64,000 bases of DNA from Saccharothrix sp. HUAS TT1 (GCF_040744945.1 NZ_CP160453.1:5022001-5086000); one strand, 5' to 3'. Numbered from the stretch's first letter, positions 24,564-33,561 are shown. Notes: generated by a model from the letters alone, not told the origin. Made by a program: numbers and translations.

Positions 24564-25154
24564 TCATGACGCGGCCTCGTCCTCGTAGAGGCGCACTTCC
24601 CGTCGCGGTCCGCGCGCCGCCGCCCGCAGGTCGAGCCCGCCGCCGTCGACCTCCGCGCGCTCAACCGTCCGCCACCCCGGGAGGGCGGCGACGCCGGCAC
24701 GCCGGACAGCGACGTTGTTCCACTCCAGGATGTCCTCGACGTCGGCGGTCGAGCCGGTGTCCGCCGCGGCGCGCAACGCGGCCCGAGCGGCGCCACCCGG
24801 CGTGGCCGACGGGATCACCAGCAGCCGGGTCCGGGCGCGGCCAGGGCCGATCATCGTGACCGTGTGCGGCTGCGTGGTGCGGAAACCCTCCATGCGCACC
24901 ACCGCGTCGCGCACGGTGAGACGCGGTCCGACGGCGTCCCACGCGTCGAGGTTGTAGGAAACCCGCTGCACGTGCACCCCCCGCGCGGCCATGGCGGTGA
25001 TCAGCGGGGGGAATTCGGTCGCGGGGTCGGTGGACCACGGCCACCAGCCACCGTCGACGGAACCCGACCCGTCGGTGTGCGGTTTCACCGCCCACCGGCA
25101 TCGAGGCCCTGTGGTCGGGTCGGTGGTGGGGGGACCTGACTGGTTCGAGGTCAA
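24564..25154 (-). CDS. DUF5994 family protein (copy 2)
   Basis: A 196-residue paralogue of the protein at 15814-16383, sharing GSVDGGWWPWSTDPATEFPPL, VQRVSYNLDAWDAVGPRL, VRMEGFRTTQPHTVTMIG and LLVIPSATPGGAARAAL. The frame opens with TTG and a weak ribosome binding site, so the start is uncertain. A Pro/Thr-rich N-terminal stretch precedes the domain. Its function is unknown. It lies upstream of the two GAF-ANTAR genes on the same strand, about 285 bases away. Confidence 0.78.
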   Translation of the reverse strand: MTSNQSGPPTTDPTTGPRCRWAVKPHTDGSGSVDGGWWPWSTDPATEFPPLITAMAARGVHVQRVSYNLDAWDAVGPRLTVRDAVVRMEGFRTTQPHTVTMIGPGRARTRLLVIPSATPGGAARAALRAAADTGSTADVEDILEWNNVAVRRAGVAALPGWRTVERAEVDGGGLDLRAAARGPRREVRLYEDEAAS

Positions 25155-25549
25155 CTCGGCGTTCCCGCCTCCGGCCGGTCCGGCCGGAATCGTGGTGCGC
25201 CCAAGGCGGCGCCGGCTCGAACGCCGGCGCTCGATGCGCCCTCGGTACTGCCCACATTACGCCGTCGAACAGCCGAAAAACGATTCGCCGAGGTTTTCGG
25301 CCGGAGATGCGAAAAGAGTCCGGAGTGCTCGAAAATGTTCGGACCGGGTTTGGCGTCGCCTTGTGCGGGGATCGCGCCGGGCGATGTGCCGAATACCTGA
25401 TGTTCGTCAGCCCGCCCGGACCCCACGCTCCGGCCGCCGGCCGTCACCGGACCGGACCTCGAGTTCGAGGTGTTTTCTCCCCAGTTCGAGGATGTGCCGG
25501 TGCGGGGCCCCGATCAGGCGTCTTCGCGGGCCGAGCGCCGGCACCGGCG
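25155..25549. other. Intergenic stretch without a gene
   Basis: Nearly 400 bases between the DUF5994 copy 2 start and the RGCVC gene end. Lower GC around 25260-25330 suits the promoter of the DUF5994 gene. No open frame with recognisable content was found. Confidence 0.55.
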
Positions 25550-25780
25550 TCATGCCCGATCGCTGATGTTCCCCTGGTCCGACTTGCCGTAGGTCGCGCT
25601 GCTCGACTCGGCGGAGCACAGGCAACCTCGGTGCAGCCCGCCCGCCCGGGTCGCGGCGCAGAACCGCCGTGCGAGGGGGTCGTGGGCGTCCGCCTGGTGC
25701 GGGCACGCGGAGCAGGACGGCTCGGCTTGCCTCGCGGCGTCGGGCGCCACGGGGTCGATCAGCATGTGGGTCGTCGTCAT
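25550..25780 (-). CDS. RGCVC-type Cys-rich small protein
   Basis: A 76-residue protein with the pattern CSACPHQADAHDPLARRFC, then AT, then HRGCLC. The six Cys plus two His would suit a small metal-binding or zinc-ribbon-like fold. The family is actinobacterial and is typically found near stress and GAF-ANTAR genes. The ATG is preceded by GAAGGA. Its function is unknown. The C-terminal tail after the last Cys is polar and likely disordered. Confidence 0.78.
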   Translation of the reverse strand: MTTTHMLIDPVAPDAARQAEPSCSACPHQADAHDPLARRFCAATRAGGLHRGCLCSAESSSATYGKSDQGNISDRA

Positions 25781-26301
25781 CGGTCAGTCCTTCGTGTGGT
25801 TGAGGCGTGGTGTCCGATGCGCTGCCGCCGCGGACGTCGAACCGCGGGCGGGAGGGTTCCCCGGTTCGTTCTCCGGGGACGCGTCGAATGAGATCGGCTT
25901 CGCCGGGGACCGGGGCGACACCTCCAAGGGTACCCCGAATACCTCGCCGGTTGTCGCCGGACGTCATTTCCGCCATTTTCACGGTGGTGGCCGCCACCAG
26001 GTGCGATCGGACGGTCTGCGGTGAACGGGCCGGCGTGTGCCGCTCGGCACATCAGGTCGACAACGGGAACAAGCCGAGTGCCGGCCGCGTTCAACTCGAT
26101 GACGGGCAAATCCGGTTCTTGCGCATCCGTCCACCGAAAACCCCCGGGGCGTCCAACGGCCCGCACTTCCACGGGCCCTCGTGAACCTCGCGAACGGGCC
26201 GCGCCGACTGATCGGCTGATCGGCCCCCTCCTCCCAGGCGCCACTCCACCCCAGGTCGCGGACACCGGGGAAGCGGGCGCGCCCGTCCACTCGGAAAGCA
26301 G
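25781..26301. other. Divergent intergenic region, no gene seen
   Basis: 521 bases between the minus-strand RGCVC gene and the plus-strand front-end desaturase. On the minus strand GGGTAC near 25930 resembles a SigB-type -10, which would fit a stress promoter for the RGCVC gene, but no clear -35 is seen. Open frames on both strands look like chance. Confidence 0.5.
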
Positions 26302-27360
26302 ATGTTCATGATCTCTTCACCCACCGCCGAGGCACGACCTCCCGAGGCCCGCCAGAGCAGCGACTTCGCCCGTTTGACGCGGCAGCTCAAGGACGCCGGC
26401 CTGCTGGAGAGGCGACGCGGGTACTACGCGACGAGGATGGCGATCAACGTGCTGCTGCTCGCGGTGGCCGGAGCGGCGATGGTGCTGCTGGGCGACTCGT
26501 GGTGGCAGGTGCTGACCGCGGTGCTCTTCGCGGTGGTCTTCACCCAGTTCGCCTTCATCGGCCACGACGCGGGGCACCGGCAGATCTTCCGCTCGCACCG
26601 GCACAACGACCTCGTGGGCCACCTGCACGGCGGTGTCACCGGGATCAGCTACCAGTGGTGGGTCGGCAAGCACACCCGTCACCACGCCAACCCCAACCAC
26701 GAGGACCACGACCCCGACATCGAGATCCACGCCATCGCCTTCAGCCGCGAGCAGGCCGGCGACAAGCGCGGCCTGTACCGGTGGATCACCAAGTACCAGG
26801 CGTTCCTGTTCTTCCCGCTGCTGCTGGTCGAGGCGGTCGTGCTGCGGATCTCGGGTCTGCAGGCCCTGTGGCGCGGCGAGCTCAAGCACCCCTGGCGGGA
26901 GGCCGCGCTGCAACTCCTCCCGGCGGCCGCGTACCTGACCGCGGTGTTCCTGGTGCTGTCCCCGCTGAAGGCGGTCGTGTTCATCGCGGTCCACCAGGGC
27001 CTCATGGGTGTCTACCTGGGCTGCTCCTTCGCCCCCAACCACAAGGGGATGCCCATCATCGCCAAGGGGCAGCGCTTGGACCACCTGCGCAAGCAGGTCC
27101 TCACCTCGCGCAACGTCACGGGCGGCCGGTGGGTCGACGCGCTGCTCGGTGGCCTCAACCACCAGGTGGAGCACCACCTCTACCCGCACATGCCCCGCCC
27201 CAACCTCCGCCGCGCGCAGCCCGTCGTCGAAGACTTCTGCGCTCGCAACGGCATTCCCTACAGCAAGGCCGGCCTGCGCTCCTCCTACGCCCAGGTGCTG
27301 CGCCACCTGCACGACGCCGGCGCGCCCCTGCGCTCGGAGCGCCGCGCGTCGCTGGGCTGA
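26302..27360 (+). CDS. Front-end (delta-6-like) fatty acid desaturase
   Basis: A 352-residue integral membrane di-iron desaturase. Histidine boxes are HDAGH (in FAFIGHDAGHRQIF), HTRHH and QVEHH. Gln in place of the first His of the third box is the signature of front-end desaturases (delta-4/5/6). The cytochrome b5 domain that eukaryotic members carry is missing, as is usual in bacteria, so a ferredoxin should donate electrons. Four to six membrane segments are visible. It would add a double bond between an existing one and the carboxyl end. Together with the delta-9 type enzyme at 18399 it could give dienoic lipids. It is a single gene with its own promoter region. Confidence 0.9.
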   Translation: MFMISSPTAEARPPEARQSSDFARLTRQLKDAGLLERRRGYYATRMAINVLLLAVAGAAMVLLGDSWWQVLTAVLFAVVFTQFAFIGHDAGHRQIFRSHRHNDLVGHLHGGVTGISYQWWVGKHTRHHANPNHEDHDPDIEIHAIAFSREQAGDKRGLYRWITKYQAFLFFPLLLVEAVVLRISGLQALWRGELKHPWREAALQLLPAAAYLTAVFLVLSPLKAVVFIAVHQGLMGVYLGCSFAPNHKGMPIIAKGQRLDHLRKQVLTSRNVTGGRWVDALLGGLNHQVEHHLYPHMPRPNLRRAQPVVEDFCARNGIPYSKAGLRSSYAQVLRHLHDAGAPLRSERRASLG

Positions 27361-27387
27361 GCGCAGCAGACGTCCGACCGCTCCCAC

Positions 27388-27684
27388 TCAGCTGGTCGGT
27401 GAAGTCGCGAGGCTCCACAGGCGGGCGGCGTACCAACGCGGCGGGCACCGCGCGATCGCTACGACGACGGCGTCCCGTTCGGGTTCTCGGGAAGCCCACG
27501 GCGCGGCCGGTGCGGTGCCGGCGCGGACCACCAGTTCGGTGGTGAGCATCAGGGGGTGCCGGGTGAGGGGCTTGCCCCGGCCGGTGGACGGTGGTCAGCG
27601 GCGGGATGGCCCACCGGCCGGTCGGCAGGTCGGCAGGTCGTAAGCCGACCACGCTCAGGTCGTGCGGGATGCGCAGGCCGGGGC
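27388..27684 (-). pseudogene. Relic of a LacI-family regulator (C-terminal part, frameshifted)
   Basis: On the minus strand one frame reads GLRIPHDLSVVGLRPADLPT then GRWAIPPLTTV. This is the well-known LacI/GalR stretch before the C-terminus (usually GLRVPxDLSVVGFDD...PPLTTV). About 35 residues later the homology resumes in another frame as LTTELVVRAGTAPA, the usual LacI end, and runs to a TGA at 27388. The helix-turn-helix and most of the ligand domain are absent. It sits directly downstream of the EF-hand gene. It is a clear gene remnant, not expressed as a working protein. Confidence 0.72.
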
Positions 27685-27687
27685 CGG

Positions 27688-28239
27688 TCAGCCGGCGATC
27701 CTGCCGAACAGGTGCGCGGCGGGGGAGTTCGGGTCGTCGCCGTAGAAGAACTCCGCCAGCGCCTGGTGGAACTCGGCGCGACTCAGCCAACCCGAGCCGT
27801 CCAGGTCCAACGCGTCGAAGACCGCGGCGCAGTCCTCGGGGGACACGTTGCCCGCCAGGCCGAAGATCTCCCCGAACTCGGCCCGGTCGAGCCTGTCGTC
27901 ACCGTCGAGGTCGATCAGGTCGAAGTAGCAGTCGCCCACCGGCCCGACCTGCTGCGGGTACAGGGCGGGGTCGGCCAGCGCCCGCCGGAACCCCTCGGTC
28001 ATCTCCCGCAGGTCGACCTTCCCGTCGCCGTCCTGGTCCATCGGCGCGATCACGTTGGCCCAGAACGCGTCCAGCCCGTCGGTCAACCGGCGGGCGGTCG
28101 TGGACCCCGGCGCCGCGTCACGAGCAGCGATGTACCGCTCGCCCATCAACCGGACGTCCTGCCGGGTGATCACCCCGTCGCCGTCGACGTCCGCGCCCTC
28201 GAACCACTGGCGGTACTTGAGATCCTGAACTGCAGTCAT
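27688..28239 (-). CDS. Four-EF-hand calcium-binding protein (calerythrin-like)
   Basis: A 183-residue acidic protein with four EF-hand loops: DVDGDGVITRQD, DQDGDGKVDLRE, DLDGDDRLDRAE and DLDGSGWLSRAE. The 1-3-5-12 ligand positions are kept in all four. The size and spacing match calerythrin and other actinomycete sarcoplasmic-type calcium proteins. It is cytosolic and likely a calcium buffer or sensor. No partner gene is adjacent: downstream is the LacI relic and upstream a molybdopterin enzyme. Confidence 0.92.
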   Translation of the reverse strand: MTAVQDLKYRQWFEGADVDGDGVITRQDVRLMGERYIAARDAAPGSTTARRLTDGLDAFWANVIAPMDQDGDGKVDLREMTEGFRRALADPALYPQQVGPVGDCYFDLIDLDGDDRLDRAEFGEIFGLAGNVSPEDCAAVFDALDLDGSGWLSRAEFHQALAEFFYGDDPNSPAAHLFGRIAG

Positions 28240-28333
28240 GACAGCGCAACGTAGTCAAGCGGTCGGGCAATACCCAGGGGACGCGACCACCGGGGAGTTC
28301 GGATCACTCGTTCGAGTGACGCCATCGTCCACG

Positions 28334-30652
28334 TCAGCTGGGCGGCACGAGGCTCGGTGGCGTGAAGGCGAGCACATCGGGCAGGGGACCGTCGTAGGGC
28401 TCGACGTCGACCAGCGCGCTGAGGGCGCTCGGTCCCTGGGACAGGCTTGAGCACGGTCGATCCGCCGTGAGGACGTTCGGGTTGCCGTGGCGGTCCAGCG
28501 TTCCGCTCAGGCCCGGCTCGACCGGGTCCCACCACGCCCCCGTGGACAGCTGCACGACGCCCGGCATGACGTCGTCCGACAGGATCGCGCCCGCGAGGCA
28601 GCTGCCCCGGTCGTTGTGGACGCGCACGACCACGCCGCTCTCGATGCCGCGTGCCGCGGCGTCCGACGGGTTCATCGTCAACGGCTCGCGGCCGCGGATC
28701 TTCGAGTCGAGGCTGTGGCCGCCGTTGTCGTACTGGCTGTGCAGGCGCGAGGCGGGCTGGTTCGAGATCAGGTGCAGCGGGAACCGGTTCGACAGGTCGG
28801 CGCGAAGCCATTCGGCCGGTTCGAACCACTTTGGGTGACCGGCGCAGTCGTCGTAGCCGAACGAGTCGATCTCCGCGGAGAAGACCTCGATCCGGCCCGA
28901 CGGCGTCGCCAGGGGGAAGCGCTGCGGGTCCGAGCGGAGGTCTTCGAAGCTGCCGGGGAACGGTCCGGTCAACGCCGGCAGCTCGGCGGTGGAGTTCTGC
29001 CAGAAGACGTCGAAGTCCGGCAGGGCGGCCTCGCCGCCGAGCTGGGCCCTCGTCTGCTCGTAGAGGTGCCGGACCCACTCGATCTCGGAGCGCGACTCGG
29101 TGAACTCCCGCTCGAACCCGAGCCGGGCGGCCAGGGCGGCGAAGATGTGGTGATCGGTGCGCGACTCGCCCGCGGGCTCGCGGACCTTCGGCATCGCGAC
29201 GAGGTGCGGGTCCGAGAACCCGGCGGCGAAGTCGTCGCGCTCCAGGCCGGTGGCGACGGGGAGGACGATGTCCGCGAACTTGGCCGTCGTGTTCCACCAG
29301 GCTTCGTGGACCACCACCGTGTCCGGGACCTGCCAGGCGCGGGTCAACCGGTGGAGGTCCTGGTGGTGGTGGAACGGGTTGCCCCCGCACCAGTAGACCA
29401 GGCGCAGCTCGGGCAGCGTGAGGCGCTTGCCGTCGTAGTCGATGACCTCACCCGGGTTCAGCAGGGTGTCGGCGATCCTCGCGACCGGGATGAAGTCCGG
29501 GACCGGGTTGGGGACCTCCGGGATCGTCGCCACGAAGGCGCGGCCTTCGGCGACGCCCGTCGCGTCCATCGTCGCGTACCCCGCGCCCCACCCGCAGCCG
29601 GGACGGCCCATCGAACCCGCCATGGCGGCCAGCACGACGGACATCCAGATCGGCTGTTCGCCGTGGTCCGCCCGCTGCACCGCGTAGTTGACCATGATGA
29701 GCGACCGCTGGGTGGTGAGGCGGCGGGCGAGGTCGGTGATCACGTCGTGCCCGATGCCCGTGATCGCCGCCGCCCAGGCGGCGTCCTTCCGGATGCCGTC
29801 GAGCTCGCCGACCAGGTAGGCGGCGAAGCGGTCGAACCCGACGCAGCACCGGCGCAGGAAGTCCTCGTCGTGCCACCCGTTGACCAGCATCGTGTGCGCG
29901 ATGCCGAGCATCGCGGCGGTGTCGGTGTTGGGGGTGACGGGCAGCCACTCGGCGTCGAGGAAGCCCGCGGTGTCGCTGCGGATGGGGCTGACGTTCACGA
30001 ACCGCACCCCGGCCTCACGGCACCGGCGCTGCAGGTCCCGCGTTTGGTGCCGGGCCAGCCCACCGGGGTTGATCTGGCTGTTCTTGAGGGCCAGCCCCCC
30101 GAACGCCACCACGAGTTCGCAGTTCTCGGCTATGTCGTCCCACATCGGCATCCGGCTCTGGTAGCTCCACGGGTGACCGCCGATCACGTGGGGGAGGATC
30201 ACCTCCAGGGCCGCGGTGCTGTAGGTGTTGCGCGAGTCGGTGTACCCACCGCCCAGCGCCAGGAACCGCTGGAGCTGACCCTGCGCGTTGTGGAACCTGC
30301 CCGCGCTGGCCCAGCCGTAGGACCCGCCGAACACCGCGCTGTCCCCGTGCTGTGAGCGGACCCGGCGGAGTTCGTCGCTCACCAGCGTGATCGCCTGGTC
30401 CCAGCTCACCTCCACGAAGGTGTCCGCGCCCCTGGCCGTGCCGTGGGCGCGAGGCTCGCCGTCCAGCCAGCCCTTGCGCACCGCGGGGCGCAGCACGCGA
30501 GCGCTGTCGTCGGCGGCTGTCACCATCCCGGGGCCGATCGGCGAGGGATCGGGGTCATCGCGAGTCGGCTCGATCCTCATTAACCGGCCGGAGTCGACCA
30601 CCGCGGTGAAGCTGCCCCAGTGCGTCGCAACCGGTATGCGTCTTTCCATCAC
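28334..30652 (-). CDS. Molybdopterin oxidoreductase, BisC/DMSO reductase type
   Basis: A 772-residue protein of the DMSO/TMAO/biotin sulfoxide reductase family. The N-terminal motif VFGGSYGWASAGRFHNAQ holds the probable Ser ligand of molybdenum. Cofactor-binding segments include LVVAFGGLALKNSQ, GGNPFHHHQD, VVVHEAWWNTTAKFADIVLP, and the C-terminal SNQPASRLHSQYDNGG and MNPSDAAARGI. It lacks an Fe-S cysteine motif and a Tat signal, so it should be a cytoplasmic single-subunit sulfoxide or N-oxide reductase like BisC. Codon 24 is TTA (30581-30583), the rare bldA-dependent leucine codon. GTG at 30652 and ATG at 30649 are both possible starts. No molybdenum cofactor genes are nearby. Confidence 0.88.
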   Translation of the reverse strand: MMERRIPVATHWGSFTAVVDSGRLMRIEPTRDDPDPSPIGPGMVTAADDSARVLRPAVRKGWLDGEPRAHGTARGADTFVEVSWDQAITLVSDELRRVRSQHGDSAVFGGSYGWASAGRFHNAQGQLQRFLALGGGYTDSRNTYSTAALEVILPHVIGGHPWSYQSRMPMWDDIAENCELVVAFGGLALKNSQINPGGLARHQTRDLQRRCREAGVRFVNVSPIRSDTAGFLDAEWLPVTPNTDTAAMLGIAHTMLVNGWHDEDFLRRCCVGFDRFAAYLVGELDGIRKDAAWAAAITGIGHDVITDLARRLTTQRSLIMVNYAVQRADHGEQPIWMSVVLAAMAGSMGRPGCGWGAGYATMDATGVAEGRAFVATIPEVPNPVPDFIPVARIADTLLNPGEVIDYDGKRLTLPELRLVYWCGGNPFHHHQDLHRLTRAWQVPDTVVVHEAWWNTTAKFADIVLPVATGLERDDFAAGFSDPHLVAMPKVREPAGESRTDHHIFAALAARLGFEREFTESRSEIEWVRHLYEQTRAQLGGEAALPDFDVFWQNSTAELPALTGPFPGSFEDLRSDPQRFPLATPSGRIEVFSAEIDSFGYDDCAGHPKWFEPAEWLRADLSNRFPLHLISNQPASRLHSQYDNGGHSLDSKIRGREPLTMNPSDAAARGIESGVVVRVHNDRGSCLAGAILSDDVMPGVVQLSTGAWWDPVEPGLSGTLDRHGNPNVLTADRPCSSLSQGPSALSALVDVEPYDGPLPDVLAFTPPSLVPPS

Positions 30653-30983
30653 GCGTCAACTCCGCCTCTGAAGTGGCCGTCCCGTCCTCCAGCGTGCCGC
30701 GCGCTGCGGCTGTTGGCCAGCGAGTGGCACCCGCGGTAGCGCGACCATCTGCGAGAAGTGCAAGGCGGGAACAACGCCATCCTGATCGAGAACCGCTACG
30801 GCGTCACGGTCGCGAGCCAGGGCGGCTGGGTGTCCGGCGGTGGTGAGATCCGCCTGGCGGCGCGCTCGGACTTCCCGAACGACGAGGTGTACCCGATCGT
30901 GGTCCTTCGCCGCGCTGCCCGATCGGTTACCGCGTGGTTCCATCGGGGTCGCAGCCTGCTCGGATCGCCGAACCGGGAGAGCC
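30653..30983. other. Intergenic stretch with an unidentified open frame
   Basis: 331 bases between diverging genes. A short open frame around 30758-30930 reads QGGNNAILIENRYGVTVASQ and on to PNDEVYPIVVL, with protein-like composition, but I cannot place it in a family. It may be a relic. The promoter of the amidinotransferase should lie in the last 100 bases. Confidence 0.4.
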
Positions 30984-32063
30984 ATGGCCGATGCGGTGCG
31001 CACGTCGCCGGTGTGGTCGCACACGGAGTGGGACCCGCTGGAGGAAGTGGTCGTCGGCGAGATCCGCGGCTGCGCGATCCCGGCGTGGGACCCGGCTGTC
31101 GGGGCGACCACGCCCGAGCGGCACCAGGAGCTGTTCCGCCGGGAGGCGGGGCGCGGCTTCCCCGCCGAGCACGTCCAACGCGCTGCCCAGGAGCTGGACG
31201 CCTTCGCCGCCCTGCTGACCTCCCGCGGCGTCCGGGTCGTGCGGCCGGAGGCGGTCGACCACGGCCGCCCCTTCGCCACGCCGAACTGGCGCAGCCCCGG
31301 CGGCCTCTACAGCGCCATGCCGCGCGACCTGCTGCTGGTGGTCGGCGACCTGGTCATCGAGGCGCCGATGGCCTGGCGCTGCCGCTACTTCGAGGTCGAC
31401 GCCTACCGGTCGCTGCTCAACGACTACTTCCGGCGCGGCGCCCGCTGGATCAGCGCCCCGAGACCGCGGCTGCTCGACTCGCTCTACGACCCCGACCACG
31501 ACCACGAGCACCCCTACCGCAGCGGTCGCTACGCCACCACCGAGGCCGAACCGACCTTCGACGCGGCGGACTTCACCCGCTGCGGGCGCGACCTGTTCGC
31601 CCAGCGCAGCCACGTCACCAACCGCGCCGGCATCGAGTGGGTCGCCCGGCACGTAGGTGAGGACTACCGCGTGCACGTCCTGGACACCACCGACCACGCG
31701 CCCATGCACCTCGACGCCTCGTTCGTGCCGCTGGCCCCCGGAAAGCTGCTGCTCAACCCCGAGCGCGTCAAGGCCGTGCCGAGCTGCTTCGACACCTGGG
31801 AGATCCGGTTCGCCCCCGAACCCGCGCTGCCGGCCGACCACGTGCTCTACCTGTCCAGTGCCTGGGTGAGCATGAACGTGCTCGTGCTGGACGAGCGCAC
31901 CGTCGTCGTGGAGGCCGGCGAACAGCCCCTCATCGACCTGCTGCGGGACTGGGCCTTCGACGTGCTCGCCGTGCCGTTCCGCAACGTCATGCGCTTCGGC
32001 GGCTGCTTCCACTGCGTCACCGCCGACATCCGCCGCACCGGCGAGCTGCGCTCGTACTTCTGA
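30984..32063 (+). CDS. Amidinotransferase (arginine:glycine amidinotransferase-like)
   Basis: A 359-residue protein of the AGAT/StrB1 family of the pentein fold. Typical segments are WDPLEEVVVGEIRGC at the N-terminus, EAPMAWRCRYFEVDAYRSLL, FDAADFTRCGRDLFAQRSHV, TDHAPMHLDASFVPLAPGK and the nucleophilic-Cys region RFGGCFHCVTADIRRTG near the C-terminus. It would move an amidino group from arginine to an amine, giving a guanidino compound and ornithine. In actinomycetes such enzymes act in streptomycin-like or guanidino-starter pathways. Here no such cluster is adjacent, so the acceptor is unknown. The start was chosen at the ATG after GGGAGAG. Confidence 0.9.
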   Translation: MADAVRTSPVWSHTEWDPLEEVVVGEIRGCAIPAWDPAVGATTPERHQELFRREAGRGFPAEHVQRAAQELDAFAALLTSRGVRVVRPEAVDHGRPFATPNWRSPGGLYSAMPRDLLLVVGDLVIEAPMAWRCRYFEVDAYRSLLNDYFRRGARWISAPRPRLLDSLYDPDHDHEHPYRSGRYATTEAEPTFDAADFTRCGRDLFAQRSHVTNRAGIEWVARHVGEDYRVHVLDTTDHAPMHLDASFVPLAPGKLLLNPERVKAVPSCFDTWEIRFAPEPALPADHVLYLSSAWVSMNVLVLDERTVVVEAGEQPLIDLLRDWAFDVLAVPFRNVMRFGGCFHCVTADIRRTGELRSYF

Positions 32064-32106
32064 CCTCCGTGGAACCGGTTTTCGCGTTCGGGCAGGCTGT
32101 ACCGCC

Positions 32107-32673
32107 ATGGGAACGCTGACCTATGGCATGAACGTCTCGCTGGACGGTTACACGGTCGACGCGAACGGCGACCTCGGCTGGAGCACGCCGGACGACGAAC
32201 TGCACCAGTACTGGAACGACCGGACCGGGCAGGTCGCGCTGTCGCTGTACGGGCGCAAGCTGTACGAGCTGATGGCGGCCCACTGGCCGACCGCCGGCCA
32301 GGCGCCCGACGTGCCCCCGGTGGAGGCCGAGTACGCCCGGCTGTGGCTCGCGATGCCGAAAGTGGTCTTCTCCCGAACCCTGGAATCGGTCGACTGGAAC
32401 TCCAGGCTGGAACGGGGTGACGTGGTCGAGACCGCCAAGAAGCTCAAATCCGAAACCGATGGCCTGATGGAGGTCGGCGGCGCCGCACTCGCCGCCCCCT
32501 TGATCCGAGCCGGCCTGGTGGACGAGTTCCACGTCCTGGTCACGCCGGTCGCGATCGGCGGCGGCACACCGTTCTTCCCGTCGTTGAACAAGTGGTTGGA
32601 GCTGGAACTGGTGGAGAACCGCACGTTCGGATCGGGCGCGGTCCTCCTGCGCTACAAGCCCGTCCTCGACTAG
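32107..32673 (+). CDS. Dihydrofolate reductase-like (RibD C-terminal) protein
   Basis: A 188-residue protein of the RibD C-terminal/DHFR-like fold. It begins GTLTYGMNVSLDGYTVDANG. NADPH-binding segments are VALSLYGRKLYELMAAHWP and KSETDGLMEVGGAALAAPLI, followed by VDEFHVLVTPVAIGGGTPFF. These stand-alone proteins are common in actinobacteria and are usually annotated as dihydrofolate reductase family oxidoreductases of unknown substrate. It lies 43 bases after the amidinotransferase and ends at a clear terminator. Confidence 0.88.
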   Translation: MGTLTYGMNVSLDGYTVDANGDLGWSTPDDELHQYWNDRTGQVALSLYGRKLYELMAAHWPTAGQAPDVPPVEAEYARLWLAMPKVVFSRTLESVDWNSRLERGDVVETAKKLKSETDGLMEVGGAALAAPLIRAGLVDEFHVLVTPVAIGGGTPFFPSLNKWLELELVENRTFGSGAVLLRYKPVLD

Positions 32674-32679
32674 CGGACG

Positions 32680-32706
32680 CCGTCTGCCGGGACTCCCGGC
32701 AGACGG
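32680..32706. terminator. Hairpin between converging genes
   Basis: CCGTCTGCCGGG (32680-32691) and CCCGGCAGACGG (32695-32706) form a 12-bp stem with a three-base loop, directly after the DHFR-like stop and before the end of the converging gene. Confidence 0.82.
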
Positions 32707-32715
32707 GGTCGTGCG

Positions 32716-33264
32716 TCACCCCTCGTAGAGAACCGCACCACGCGCGTCGAGCGCCTGGTGGACGCGCATGTAGGGCAGCTCGTCCTCGCGCACGCCGGTC
32801 AGGTCGACCAGGAAGCTGCCGCCGCTGACCCGCGCGGCCACGATGTGACCCGATGTCGTCCGGATGCTCAACCCGGCGACGTCGGCGCGCACGGCCCCGT
32901 GGACGTACCAGTCCCCGTTCGGCGGGTCACCCACCAAGCCCGACGAGCCCACGGCCTTGTCGTGGTGGATTTCGCGGTGCCACGTGGTGGTCCTGGCGCC
33001 GTCTACGGTGCACACCAGGGCGACCGACTCCGAACGTGCCACGAGGACGACCTTCCGGCCGCGCACCATGCTCGGGCCGGCGGTGAACGATTCGAAGCGC
33101 GTCGCCCCCATCAGCTGGACGCAACGTTCGAGTGCCGTGGCGACGCTCGGCGGTGTCTGGTCGGGCACGGGACGGGCCTGACCGACCAGCGCCGCAGGCA
33201 CTTGAGCCACCGCCCACAGCGCCACCAGCAGCAGCGACACCGCCGCAAGTCCGATTCGCAGCAT
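32716..33264 (-). CDS. Hypothetical exported or membrane-anchored protein
   Basis: A 182-residue protein with an N-terminal signal or anchor (MLRIGLAAVSLLLVALWAVA) then a Pro-rich linker and a globular part with two Cys (CVQLMG, VALVCTVDGAR). Near the end DELPYMRVHQALDARGAVLYE suggests an alpha/beta domain. The ATG at 33264 follows GGGGGTGGAAG; an in-frame ATG 30 bases upstream is less well placed. No family is recognised. Confidence 0.6.
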   Translation of the reverse strand: MLRIGLAAVSLLLVALWAVAQVPAALVGQARPVPDQTPPSVATALERCVQLMGATRFESFTAGPSMVRGRKVVLVARSESVALVCTVDGARTTTWHREIHHDKAVGSSGLVGDPPNGDWYVHGAVRADVAGLSIRTTSGHIVAARVSGGSFLVDLTGVREDELPYMRVHQALDARGAVLYEG

Positions 33265-33561
33265 CTTCCACCCCCTGCTCCCAGTATTCTCCACTCACGT
33301 CGCCGGGTGGTGCCGAATCGACATCCCCACCTTCAGGTTTTCAATGAGCTGTCCTCACTTCAACCGAATCCAAGGGGCCGTTGCTGACCCGACAGCACCC
33401 ACCTCCATCGAGCCTGAACACGCCGCACAGGGGAGAGCAGGACATGCGTGAATCAGGAATTCGACGTGCTGACGAGCCACGTGAACGTGCAACCGTTCGA
33501 CAACGCAGTGTCGTCCTCCGAGCGCGCACTTCGCCCCGCCGAAGCGAGCGCTCCGGGTCGA

